46,541 nucleotides of DNA from Flavobacteriales bacterium (GTDB taxonomy: Bacteria > Bacteroidota > Bacteroidia > Flavobacteriales_D > Sanyastnellaceae): NCBI GenBank assembly GCA_947452685.1, contig CANGEF010000002.1, positions 1-46,541 of the forward strand. The letters run 5' to 3'. The translations under genes were made by a program, and so were the position numbers. Under the pieces are notes generated by a model. It was not told the DNA's origin. It made no database searches and was given only the letters and a program-made list of their open reading frames with translations. Each line of letters starts with the position of its first letter. Within the stretch, counting starts at the first letter, position 1. Of the stretch, positions 1 to 8,883 are shown piece by piece.

Positions 1-31
1 CAACCAATGTTCTTAACAGCAAATTACTCAC
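1..31 (-). CDS. Possible 5' end of phosphatidate cytidylyltransferase (CdsA), truncated by window edge
   Basis: Minus strand reads GTG AGT AAT TTG CTG TTA AGA ACA TTG GTT (VSNLLLRTLV), resembling a CdsA N-terminus; the rsfS-ftsH-cdsA order is common in Bacteroidota. Only 10 codons visible. Confidence 0.35.
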   Translation of the reverse strand, partial: MSNLLLRTLV

Positions 32-33
32 GA

Positions 34-2109
34 CTATTTCTCTTCGGTTGTTGAGGTTTCACTGGAATCAGATGCCTGTTCTTCTTGTGAACTTCCTTCA
101 CTAGCAGTTGTATCAACTGTTACTTCAGATACAGATCCGTTTGCAGCATCAATACGATTTTTTTCAATTTGCGCTGTCGTTTCGGCTTCGTCTATTTGGG
201 TTTGGCGATCTATATATGGACGAACACCAAGTACTCGTTCAAGATCTTCCTTGAAGATAACTTCTTTATCCAAAAGCAACTGAGCCAACTCCTCCAATTT
301 CTCACGGTTTTCTGTGAGTAAATGAAGTGCGCGCTGATAAGCCGCTTCCACCAATTTACTTACTTCTTCATCCATGGTTCGTGCAGTAACGTCACTGTAT
401 GGTTTGGTAAACTGATTTTCCCCGGAAGAGTCATAGTAACTCAAGTTTCCAATACGATCGTTCAATCCGTAAATTCCAACCATCGCATAGGCTTGCTTAG
501 TTACTTTTTCCAAATCGGAAAGTGCACCAGTAGAAATTTTACCGAAAATAACTTGCTCTGCGGCACGACCACCCAACGTTGCACACATCTCATCTAATAT
601 CTGATCTGTTGTGGTAATTTGTCTTTCCTCTGGTAAATACCATGCAGCTCCTAAAGATCTTCCTCTTGGAACAATAGTCACTTTCACCAAAGGCGATGCG
701 TATTCCAACAACCAAGATGTAACAGCGTGACCAGCCTCGTGGAAAGCAATAGAACGCTTTTCATCTGGAGTAATAATCTTGTTTTTCTTCTCTAATCCAC
801 CAATAATGCGGTCAACGGCAGCTAAGAAATCCTTTTGAACAACAGTAGCGGCACCATGACGCGCAGCAATAAGTGCAGCTTCATTGCAAATGTTTGCAAT
901 ATCGGCACCCGAAAAACCAGGAGTCTGACGAGCTAAAAAGTCTACATCAACAGCCGGATCCGTTTTAACATTCTTCAAATGAACATTAAATATCTGCACA
1001 CGCTCTTTCACGTCGGGCATGTCTACGTAAATCTGACGGTCAAAACGACCCGCTCTCATCAAGGCCTTATCTAAAATATCGGCACGATTCGTCGCGGCAA
1101 GAATAATAATTCCTGAATTCGTACCGAAACCATCCATTTCAGTCAACAACTGATTCAACGTGTTCTCACGCTCATCGTTTCCACCAAAATTTACATTCTT
1201 ACTTCTTGCTCGACCAATGGCATCAATTTCATCAATGAAAATAATGGCAGGAGCTTTCTCCTTTGCCTGACGGAATAAATCACGAACACGGCTGGCTCCT
1301 ACACCTACAAACATTTCCACAAAATCAGAACCTGAAAGCGAGAAAAATGGAACTTGTGCTTCACCAGCTACCGCTTTTGCCAAAAGCGTTTTTCCTGTTC
1401 CTGGAGGTCCTACAAGTAAGGCTCCTTTCGGAATCTTCGCTCCTAATTCGGTGTATTTTTTAGGATGCTTCAAGAAATCTACAATCTCTTCTACTTCTTC
1501 TTTTGCACCTTCCAATCCGGCTACATCTGCAAAAGTCACATCGGTTCCTTTGCCCTTCTCAAACAACTGTGCTTTGCTTTTTCCAATATTGAAAATCTGT
1601 CCACCACCAGCACCACCGCCGCCACCCATGCGACGCATAATGAATGTCCATGCGGCAATCATGACCCCTAAAGCAATTAACCACCACAACAAACTCTGCG
1701 CAGTTTCATTTGGCGGTTCAAACTTCACTTCGAAATTGTGAACGGGACCCAACTCATGCAACTCATCAATGAAATGCTCACTCGGCGGAATGTTAAACCA
1801 GAAGTCACTCCCCTGACGAGTTCCCATGACACCTTTCTGTTCTGGATATTGCCCTTTCAAATTCGCTTTTCCAAGTGAATCTAAATACACCTTTCCCATT
1901 GAACCGTTGTATTCAACACGTGCAATGTAATTGCTTTCAGCCCAAGATTTAACCTGCGCATAGTTCGTTTCAGAACCGTCCGAACTTCCGTTGAAGATCA
2001 TTAATCCAATCAATACAATCGCAATAATTGCGTAAATCCAATAAAAACTGAAACCACCTTTCATCGGATTGTTCGGACCACCTGGCTTTTTAGTATTCTG
2101 ATCACTCAT
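34..2109 (-). CDS. ftsH: ATP-dependent zinc metalloprotease FtsH
   Basis: N-terminal TM, Walker [12 protein letters not shown] second region of homology, zinc motif HEAGH. Confidence 0.98.
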   Translation of the reverse strand: MSDQNTKKPGGPNNPMKGGFSFYWIYAIIAIVLIGLMIFNGSSDGSETNYAQVKSWAESNYIARVEYNGSMGKVYLDSLGKANLKGQYPEQKGVMGTRQGSDFWFNIPPSEHFIDELHELGPVHNFEVKFEPPNETAQSLLWWLIALGVMIAAWTFIMRRMGGGGGAGGGQIFNIGKSKAQLFEKGKGTDVTFADVAGLEGAKEEVEEIVDFLKHPKKYTELGAKIPKGALLVGPPGTGKTLLAKAVAGEAQVPFFSLSGSDFVEMFVGVGASRVRDLFRQAKEKAPAIIFIDEIDAIGRARSKNVNFGGNDERENTLNQLLTEMDGFGTNSGIIILAATNRADILDKALMRAGRFDRQIYVDMPDVKERVQIFNVHLKNVKTDPAVDVDFLARQTPGFSGADIANICNEAALIAARHGAATVVQKDFLAAVDRIIGGLEKKNKIITPDEKRSIAFHEAGHAVTSWLLEYASPLVKVTIVPRGRSLGAAWYLPEERQITTTDQILDEMCATLGGRAAEQVIFGKISTGALSDLEKVTKQAYAMVGIYGLNDRIGNLSYYDSSGENQFTKPYSDVTARTMDEEVSKLVEAAYQRALHLLTENREKLEELAQLLLDKEVIFKEDLERVLGVRPYIDRQTQIDEAETTAQIEKNRIDAANGSVSEVTVDTTASEGSSQEEQASDSSETSTTEEK

Positions 2110-2665
2110 CTTTTTTCTTTACTATTTTCTTGGTTACCACTTTTGGCTTCGCTGCGGCCTTTGTCTTTGGTTCCGCTTTCGGTTTTGCCGCAGCCTTTGC
2201 TTTTGGCTCTGCCTTTGGCTTAGCTGCAGCCTTTACTTTTGGTTCCGCCTTCGGCTTGGCCTCTGCTTTTACTTTCGCTTCCGGTTTAGCTTTCTTTGGC
2301 AACGCCATTTCATTGGCATCGGCCCACAAGCCCTCAATGTCATAATGCTCACGCATAGGTTCGTAAAACACATGCACAATAATGGAAAAATAATCCATCA
2401 AAACCCATTGCGCATTACGCACACCCTCTACTCTGCGAGGTCTCTCATCCAATTGCTTTCTTGTGAAATTCTCAGCACTCCGCGCTATTGCTTCAACTTG
2501 CGTTGTACTCGTTCCTGTGCATACGATAAAATAATCGGCTATGGCAGCTTCTATATTTCGTAAATCAAGAATCTTAATATCGTGTCCTTTTACTTCTTCA
2601 ATTCCTTCGATAATGGAAAGTAACAATGCATCATCATTACCTGTCGTCGTTTCTTTTTTCTTCAT
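2102..2665 (-). CDS. rsfS: Ribosome silencing factor RsfS with Lys/Ala/Pro-rich repeat tail
   Basis: RsfS/Iojap core (DIKILDLRNIEAAIADYFIVCTGTSTTQVEAIA...WVLMDYFSIIVHVF); 8-nt overlap with ftsH start; C-terminal repeats. Confidence 0.93.
   Translation of the reverse strand: MKKKETTTGNDDALLLSIIEGIEEVKGHDIKILDLRNIEAAIADYFIVCTGTSTTQVEAIARSAENFTRKQLDERPRRVEGVRNAQWVLMDYFSIIVHVFYEPMREHYDIEGLWADANEMALPKKAKPEAKVKAEAKPKAEPKVKAAAKPKAEPKAKAAAKPKAEPKTKAAAKPKVVTKKIVKKKDE
2126..2269 (-). repeat. Four tandem 36-bp units encoding KA(E/A)AKPKAEPK(V/A/T)
   Basis: RsfS residues 133-180 read KAEAKPKAEPKV / KAAAKPKAEPKA / KAAAKPKAEPKT / KAAAKPKVVTKK. Confidence 0.9.
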
Positions 2666-2746
2666 TTTTTTATCTTCTGTAGCAAAGGTATTCCGCTACG
2701 GCGTAATTTCGTTGTAAACTTTAAGTTTTCTGCATTGAAAGACTCC

Positions 2747-3478
2747 ATGTTTGAATATTCCCCACATTTCCATTTCGAGCAGCTCGACAGCACAAACAAC
2801 TATGCTTCCACAATTGCAAAACTGCCAGAAACCCAAAACGGGACTGCCATTACTGCCGATTTTCAACGTGAAGGTAGAGGGCAGCGTGACAACTCGTGGC
2901 TAGCAGAACAGGGAAGTTCGTTCCTCGGGACCATTATTTTAAAACTCAAAATTAAGCCCGAAGAGATCTTTTATTTAAGTAAATGGGCGGCCCTTCAAGT
3001 AGCCAACACCCTTGCGCAGCTTGGTATTCAAGATGGATCAATCAAATGGCCCAATGACATTTTTGTTGAAGGAAAAAAACTGGGTGGAATTCTGATTGAA
3101 AACTCTTGGAATGAACACCACCTTCATTATTCGTTGGTTGGAATTGGAATTAACCTCACAAACAGTCCCTACGAAAAAGCTACCAATTTTTCCAAGCACT
3201 CCAAAAACATTCCTTCAACTCACTCGTTTCTTCAAACGCTCAGAAGAGAAATGGGAAACCATTTTTTTCTATTGGAAGAAAAACAATGGGAGGAAATAGA
3301 TGTCCAATACCATGAAATACTTTTTCAAAAAGATGAAAAAAGGGAATATCTTATTGCAAAAGATCAATCCGTTTTCTCGGGGAAAATAACTCGAGTGGAA
3401 GCTGATGGGAAACTCATCGTTGAAACAGAAAACCAATCATTGTTTGGTTTCTACATGAAAGAAATCATATTTATTTAA
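2747..3478 (+). CDS. birA: Biotin--[acetyl-CoA-carboxylase] ligase
   Basis: LDSTNNYA, GRGQRDNSW, KWPNDIFV, KLGGILIE motifs. ATG at 2747 preferred over the TTG at 2735 used in the ORF track. Confidence 0.93.
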   Translation: MFEYSPHFHFEQLDSTNNYASTIAKLPETQNGTAITADFQREGRGQRDNSWLAEQGSSFLGTIILKLKIKPEEIFYLSKWAALQVANTLAQLGIQDGSIKWPNDIFVEGKKLGGILIENSWNEHHLHYSLVGIGINLTNSPYEKATNFSKHSKNIPSTHSFLQTLRREMGNHFFLLEEKQWEEIDVQYHEILFQKDEKREYLIAKDQSVFSGKITRVEADGKLIVETENQSLFGFYMKEIIFI

Positions 3479-3527
3479 TTCAAATGGAAGGAAAGAACAC
3501 TTACCTTCAATCTGCTAATTTTACTAC

Positions 3528-5879
3528 ATGAAAACGATAAAGAGAATTGCCGTTTTAGGTTCGGGAATCATGGGTTCACGCATCGCCTGTCACTTTGCAC
3601 AGTGCGGAATTCCAGTGCTTCTGTTAGACCGCGCATCGGAAGACGAAAAGGATAAAAACAAGATTGTCAACGACTCGTTGAAAAACGCTTTGCAATCCTC
3701 ACCTTCTCCTATCTATTCAAAAAAATTCGCTTCGCGCATTATTACCGGAAATTTCGATGACAACTTGAAAGACATTTCCAATTGCGATTGGGTTATGGAA
3801 GTCATTATTGAAAAGCTCGAGCCCAAACAAACGCTCTTCGAAAAAGTAGAACAATTCAGAAAGCCTGGAAGTATTGTTTCAACAAATACCAGCGGCATTC
3901 CCATTCATCTCATTGCTGAAGGAAGAAGCGAAGATTTCAAAAAGAATTTTATTGGAACACACTTCTTCAATCCGCCACGCTATTTGCGTTTGTTGGAAAT
4001 AATTCCCATAGCTGAAACCAATCCCGAACTTATTTCTTTTCTGAAAGAATTTGGAAGTCTTAAACTAGGAAAGGAAGTCGTGCTGTGCAAAGACACTCCT
4101 GCCTTTATAGCCAACCGGATTGGTGTGTTCAGTATTCAAGCCTTGCTTCACAGCATGAAAGAATTGGATCTTACCGTTGAAGAAGTAGATAAGCTTAGCG
4201 GAACCATTATGGGCAGACCGAAATCTGCAACCTTTCGAACATGCGACGTTGTTGGATTAGACACGCTCGTTCATGTTGCAAACGGACTTTTCGCTGTTGC
4301 GAAATCAGATGAACAACATGCATTGTTCGCCTTGCCCGAATTCATTCAGACTATGATTACCAATCAATGGTTCGGAGACAAAACGAAGCAGGGATTCTAT
4401 AAAAAAACCAAGGGTGAAAACGGAGAGAAAGAAATCCTCGTGCTCGATTTAAACACACTGGAATACCGCAAACAAAACAAAGTGAAATTCGTTTCATACG
4501 AAGCCGCTAAACTCATCGACGATCTTCCTTCCAGATTAATACATTTATACAACGCAAACGATAAAGCGGGACTGTTCTACAAGAAAATGTTTCATTCACT
4601 TTTCTCTTATGTGAGTTTCAGAATGAATGAAATTGCAGATGAGTTGAAAGATGTAGACGCTGCTCTGCGTGCAGGATTCGGTTGGGAATTAGGTCCCTTC
4701 GAATTGTGGGACACACTCGGATTCGAAGCCTGTTTAACGAACATGATCAACGAGGGTTATGAAGTAGCACCTTGGGTTCATGAAATGAAAAAATCTGGAT
4801 TCACTTCCTTCTATAAAAATTCAGAAAGCCCAGAGCAATTCCTTCCAACAGAAAATAAATACGGCGTCATTCAACGAAGCGAACAAGCGCGTTCGTTGGA
4901 TTCGTTTCAAGAAATAATTTGGACGAACAGTGCCTGCACCGTGAGACACATTGGAGACGGTATTCTTTCTCTTTCATGGAAATCTAAAATGAATACCATT
5001 GGTGGCGAAGTGCTTGCGGGTATTAACAAAGCCATTGATCTTGCGGAAGAAAAATACAACGGACTTGTCATCTACAACCAAGGAGACAATTTCTCTGCTG
5101 GTGCGAACGTAGGAATGATCTTCATGTTCGCTGTAGAGCAAGAATATGAAGAGCTCGACATGGCCATTCGCTATTTCCAAAAAACCGTTATGCGCCTGCG
5201 CTATTCGAACATACCCGTTGTGGTTGCTCCGCATGGACTAGCCCTTGGTGGTGCATGCGAAATGTCCATGCACTCAGACGCAACCGTTGCACATGCAGAA
5301 ACCTACATGGGTTTGGTTGAAATGGGTGTGGGAGTAATTCCTGGTGGAGCGGGCACGAAAGAATTCGCGCTGCGCGCATCTGATGAAATGAAAGATGGAG
5401 ACATTCGTTTGAATGTTCTTCGAAATAGATTTTTAACAGTAGGACAAGCGAAGGTGGCAACCTCGGCAGAAGAAGCATTCGAATTGGGATACTTAAGCAA
5501 AGAAAAAGATGAGGTTTGTGTAAGCCGCGCCCATCAACTCATGCGTGCGAAAGAAGTGTGTTTGAATCTTCATCATGCCGGATACTCGGCACCCCAAGAA
5601 CGCAAAGACATTACAGTTTTAGGAAATGAAGGATTAGGTATTGTTTACGCCGGAGCCTCTTCCATGAAATCTGGAAATTACATTTCAGAACACGATCAAT
5701 TGATTAGCGAAAAATTGGGATACGTCATGTGTGGTGGTGATCTTTCTTCACCCACAAAAGTGAGTGAGCAATACTTGCTCGATCTCGAACGCAAAGCATT
5801 TCTCGAATTGTGCATGCAACGCAAATCGTTGGAGCGCATGCAAAGCCTTATTAAATCAGGAAAAATTTTAAGAAACTAA
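3528..5879 (+). CDS. fadN: 3-hydroxyacyl-CoA dehydrogenase / enoyl-CoA hydratase fusion (FadN-like)
   Basis: N-terminal Rossmann AVLGSGIMGSRIACHFA and 3HCDH domain; C-terminal crotonase (NFSAGANVGMIF, GLALGGACEMSMHSD). Confidence 0.93.
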   Translation: MKTIKRIAVLGSGIMGSRIACHFAQCGIPVLLLDRASEDEKDKNKIVNDSLKNALQSSPSPIYSKKFASRIITGNFDDNLKDISNCDWVMEVIIEKLEPKQTLFEKVEQFRKPGSIVSTNTSGIPIHLIAEGRSEDFKKNFIGTHFFNPPRYLRLLEIIPIAETNPELISFLKEFGSLKLGKEVVLCKDTPAFIANRIGVFSIQALLHSMKELDLTVEEVDKLSGTIMGRPKSATFRTCDVVGLDTLVHVANGLFAVAKSDEQHALFALPEFIQTMITNQWFGDKTKQGFYKKTKGENGEKEILVLDLNTLEYRKQNKVKFVSYEAAKLIDDLPSRLIHLYNANDKAGLFYKKMFHSLFSYVSFRMNEIADELKDVDAALRAGFGWELGPFELWDTLGFEACLTNMINEGYEVAPWVHEMKKSGFTSFYKNSESPEQFLPTENKYGVIQRSEQARSLDSFQEIIWTNSACTVRHIGDGILSLSWKSKMNTIGGEVLAGINKAIDLAEEKYNGLVIYNQGDNFSAGANVGMIFMFAVEQEYEELDMAIRYFQKTVMRLRYSNIPVVVAPHGLALGGACEMSMHSDATVAHAETYMGLVEMGVGVIPGGAGTKEFALRASDEMKDGDIRLNVLRNRFLTVGQAKVATSAEEAFELGYLSKEKDEVCVSRAHQLMRAKEVCLNLHHAGYSAPQERKDITVLGNEGLGIVYAGASSMKSGNYISEHDQLISEKLGYVMCGGDLSSPTKVSEQYLLDLERKAFLELCMQRKSLERMQSLIKSGKILRN

Positions 5880-5883
5880 TTCC

Positions 5884-7059
5884 ATGAACGCATACATAGT
5901 TGGGGGTTACAGATCTGCTGTTGGCAAAGCGCAAAAGGGAATGTTCAAGTCCATGCGCGCCGACGAACTTGCGGCGCAAGTCATTCAACATTTAATGACA
6001 GACTTTCCGCAAATAGACAAAGATGAAATTAGCGATGTCATTGTTGGAAACGCCACGCCCGAAGCAGAGCAAGGGTTGAACATTGGTCGTATGATTTCTT
6101 TAATGGGATTGAATACGGAAAAAGTTCCGGGCATGACTGTGAACAGATATTGTTCAAGCGGATTGGAAACCATTGCGATTGCTAGCGCCAAGATTCATGC
6201 AGGCATGGCCGATTGCATTATTGCCGGTGGTGTTGAAACCATGTCGCCGATTCCGTTCGGAGGCTGGCGCATTGTTCCGCATCCGAAAGTTGCAAAGTCT
6301 CATCCAGACTGGTATTGGGGAATGGGATTAACCGCTGAAGCGGTAGCAAAAGAATACAACGTCTCGCGCGAGCAGCAAGACGAATTCGCTTTTCATTCAC
6401 ATCGAAAAGCGTTGGAAGCCATTGCAAACGGACATTTCGCAAATGGCATTGCGCCCATTGAAGTGGAAGAAATTTTTCTAGATGAAAAAGAGAAAAGACA
6501 AGTTCGAAATACAACCGTTACCATAGACGAAGGACCTCGAGCAGGAACTACTATTGAAGCACTTTCAAAATTGAAACCTGTGTTTGCGTTAGACGGAACT
6601 GTTACCGCAGGAAACGCTTCACAAACGTCAGACGGCGCGGCTTTCGTCATGGTGTGTTCAGAAGACTTCATGAAGAAACACAACCTCACTCCTATTGCCC
6701 AATTGAAAAGTTATTCAGTTGCAGCGCTCGCTCCACGAATCATGGGCGTGGGTCCAATCTATGCGATTCCAAAAGCACTTCAAGCAGCCGGGCTCAAACA
6801 AAGCGACATCAGTTTATTCGAATTGAATGAAGCCTTTGCTTCGCAAAGTGTTGCAGTAATCAATCACTTGGAATTAGATCCTTCACGCACAAACATCAAC
6901 GGCGGTGCCATTGCATTGGGACATCCGCTTGGTTGCACGGGAGGAAAACTAACCGTTCAATTGTTGAACGACTTGAAAAGAAGAAATGAAAAATACGGTG
7001 TAGTGACCATGTGCGTAGGAACAGGTCAGGGCGCTGCTGGAGTATTCGAAAGATTTTAA
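5884..7059 (+). CDS. fadA: Acetyl-CoA C-acyltransferase (thiolase)
   Basis: VNRYCSSGLETIA active-site Cys, NINGGAIALGHPLGCTGG, C-terminal CVGTGQGAAGVFERF. Confidence 0.96.
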   Translation: MNAYIVGGYRSAVGKAQKGMFKSMRADELAAQVIQHLMTDFPQIDKDEISDVIVGNATPEAEQGLNIGRMISLMGLNTEKVPGMTVNRYCSSGLETIAIASAKIHAGMADCIIAGGVETMSPIPFGGWRIVPHPKVAKSHPDWYWGMGLTAEAVAKEYNVSREQQDEFAFHSHRKALEAIANGHFANGIAPIEVEEIFLDEKEKRQVRNTTVTIDEGPRAGTTIEALSKLKPVFALDGTVTAGNASQTSDGAAFVMVCSEDFMKKHNLTPIAQLKSYSVAALAPRIMGVGPIYAIPKALQAAGLKQSDISLFELNEAFASQSVAVINHLELDPSRTNINGGAIALGHPLGCTGGKLTVQLLNDLKRRNEKYGVVTMCVGTGQGAAGVFERF

Positions 7060-7073
7060 TAAAACATCACATT

Positions 7074-8849
7074 ATGAAACCAATTACAGGAGGGGAATTT
7101 TTAATTCGCAAAACAACATCATCAGAAATTTTCATTCCGGAAGAATGGAACGAAGAACAACAGATGATGAAAAAAATGTGTGAAGACTTCGTGAACAACG
7201 AAATCACGCCAATCCTTGATCGTCTCGACCATATGGAAGAAGGACTCATGCAATCTGTTCTTCACAAGGCCGGAGAATTAGGTCTGCTTGGTCTTTCAGT
7301 TCCAGAAGAACTGAATGGTATGGGAATGGATTTTAAAACCACCATGCTCTGCACAGAAACATTGGGCGCTGGCCATTCCTTTTCTGTTGCCTACGGAGCG
7401 CATACCGGCATTGGAACTTTGCCCACGCTGTATTATGGAAATACCGAACAGAAAAAGCACTTCGTTTCGAAATTAGCTACTGGCGAGTGGTTCGCGTGTT
7501 ATTGTTTAACTGAACCAAACTCGGGAAGTGACGCCAATTCAGGAAAAACAAAAGCGACCTTAACGGAAGACGGAAAGCACTATAAAATTTCCGGACAAAA
7601 AATGTGGATCACCAATGCCGGTTTCGCAGATGTTTTTACGGTCTTCGCAAAAATTGAAGACGACGAAAATCTCACAGCCTTCATTCTTCACAAAGACATG
7701 CCTGGCATTTCGTTGAATCCGGAAGAAAAGAAAATGGGTATTAAAGGATCTTCCACGCGTCAAGTGTTTTTTAACGATGTGTTGGTTCCTGTGGAAAACA
7801 TGCTAAGCGAGCGTCAGAATGGATTCAAAATCGCTGTAAACATTTTGAATATCGGGCGAATTAAATTAGCCGGAGCGGTTATGGGCGGTGCGAAAGCAAC
7901 CGTTACAGATGCTTTAGAATACGCCATTGCACGCGAACAATTCGGAAGATCTATTTCGAAGTACGGCGCAATAAGACACAAGCTCGCTGAAATGGCTATT
8001 CGTTGCTATGCCACGGAATCAGCGCTATACCGCGCAACCCAAAACATAGACGATGCAATCGTTGGTTTAACTGAATCAGGCCTAGAAAAAGGAACGGCTG
8101 TGTTAAAAGGAATTGCAGCTTTCGCACCTGAGTGTGCCATCTTGAAAGTATACGGAAGTGAGTCATTAGACTACGTTGTAGACGAAGCCGTTCAGATTTT
8201 CGGAGGAATGGGCTATAGCGCTGAATCACGCGTAGAACGTGCTTACCGCGATTCGCGCATCAACCGCATTTTTGAAGGAACCAACGAAATCAATCGCATG
8301 CTCATTGTAGATATGTTATTGAAAAAAGCCATGAAAGGCGAATTAGATTTAATGACTCCAGCTATGAATGTAGCCAACGAATTAATGTCTATTCCAGATT
8401 TCGCAGAGCCCAGCGAAGACATCTTCGAACGCTACTTAGCCTGCATTGAAAATTTCAAAAAAGCAGTGCTCATGATTGCGGGAAGTGCCGCGCAAAAACT
8501 CATGATGCAGTTATCGAAAGAGCAAGAAATTTTAATGAATGTAGCAGACATGGCTATCTGGACCTACGTTGCTGAAAGCACAGTTCTCAGAACTCAGAAA
8601 AGAGTTCAGCTGAAAGGAATAGAAAATTCCGCAAGTCAAATTGCAATGATGCAAACGCTGGTTACTGATCTGGCAGACTTCATAAACAAAGCTGGAAAAG
8701 ATGCGTTGAACGCATTTGTTGAAGGAGATGAGCAGCGCATGATGATGATGGGCTTGCGCCGATTCACCAAGACAGAGCCTTTCAACACCAAAGAAGGTCG
8801 TCGAGTAATTGCAGCAGAATTAATTGCTTCAGGAAAATATTGCTTCTGA
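7074..8849 (+). CDS. fadE: Acyl-CoA dehydrogenase (FadE-like, with C-terminal extension)
   Basis: CYCLTEPNSGSDA, KMWITNAGFAD, AREQFGRSISKYGAIRHKLAEMA, QIFGGMGYSAESRVERAYRDSRINRIFEGTNEINR. ATG at 7074; the ORF-track start at 7011 overlaps fadA. Confidence 0.95.
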   Translation: MKPITGGEFLIRKTTSSEIFIPEEWNEEQQMMKKMCEDFVNNEITPILDRLDHMEEGLMQSVLHKAGELGLLGLSVPEELNGMGMDFKTTMLCTETLGAGHSFSVAYGAHTGIGTLPTLYYGNTEQKKHFVSKLATGEWFACYCLTEPNSGSDANSGKTKATLTEDGKHYKISGQKMWITNAGFADVFTVFAKIEDDENLTAFILHKDMPGISLNPEEKKMGIKGSSTRQVFFNDVLVPVENMLSERQNGFKIAVNILNIGRIKLAGAVMGGAKATVTDALEYAIAREQFGRSISKYGAIRHKLAEMAIRCYATESALYRATQNIDDAIVGLTESGLEKGTAVLKGIAAFAPECAILKVYGSESLDYVVDEAVQIFGGMGYSAESRVERAYRDSRINRIFEGTNEINRMLIVDMLLKKAMKGELDLMTPAMNVANELMSIPDFAEPSEDIFERYLACIENFKKAVLMIAGSAAQKLMMQLSKEQEILMNVADMAIWTYVAESTVLRTQKRVQLKGIENSASQIAMMQTLVTDLADFINKAGKDALNAFVEGDEQRMMMMGLRRFTKTEPFNTKEGRRVIAAELIASGKYCF

Positions 8850-8857
8850 TGGAAAAA

Positions 8858-8883
8858 GAAATAGGGAATTAATTCCCTATTTC
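8858..8883. terminator. Perfect 26-nt palindrome, bidirectional terminator candidate between fadE and recQ
   Basis: GAAATAGGGAATT/AATTCCCTATTTC, overlapping the recQ stop codon. Confidence 0.6.

Noticed and set aside
1451-1741. Plus-strand ORF with Pro-rich stretch inside ftsH
   Set aside because: Antisense to the FtsH glycine-rich linker (GGGGGAGGG); no support as a gene.
2126-2269. Possible CRISPR-like array from regular repeats
   Set aside because: Units are directly adjacent, in frame and without unique spacers; they are coding repeats.
2130-2345. Plus-strand ORF MVTTFGFAAAFVFGSAFGFAAAF...
   Set aside because: Antisense shadow of the RsfS KAAAKPKAEPK repeats; the apparent repetitive hydrophobic peptide is a composition artefact.
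6218-6689. Minus-strand 98-aa ORFs inside fadA
   Set aside because: Antisense shadows of a highly conserved thiolase gene.
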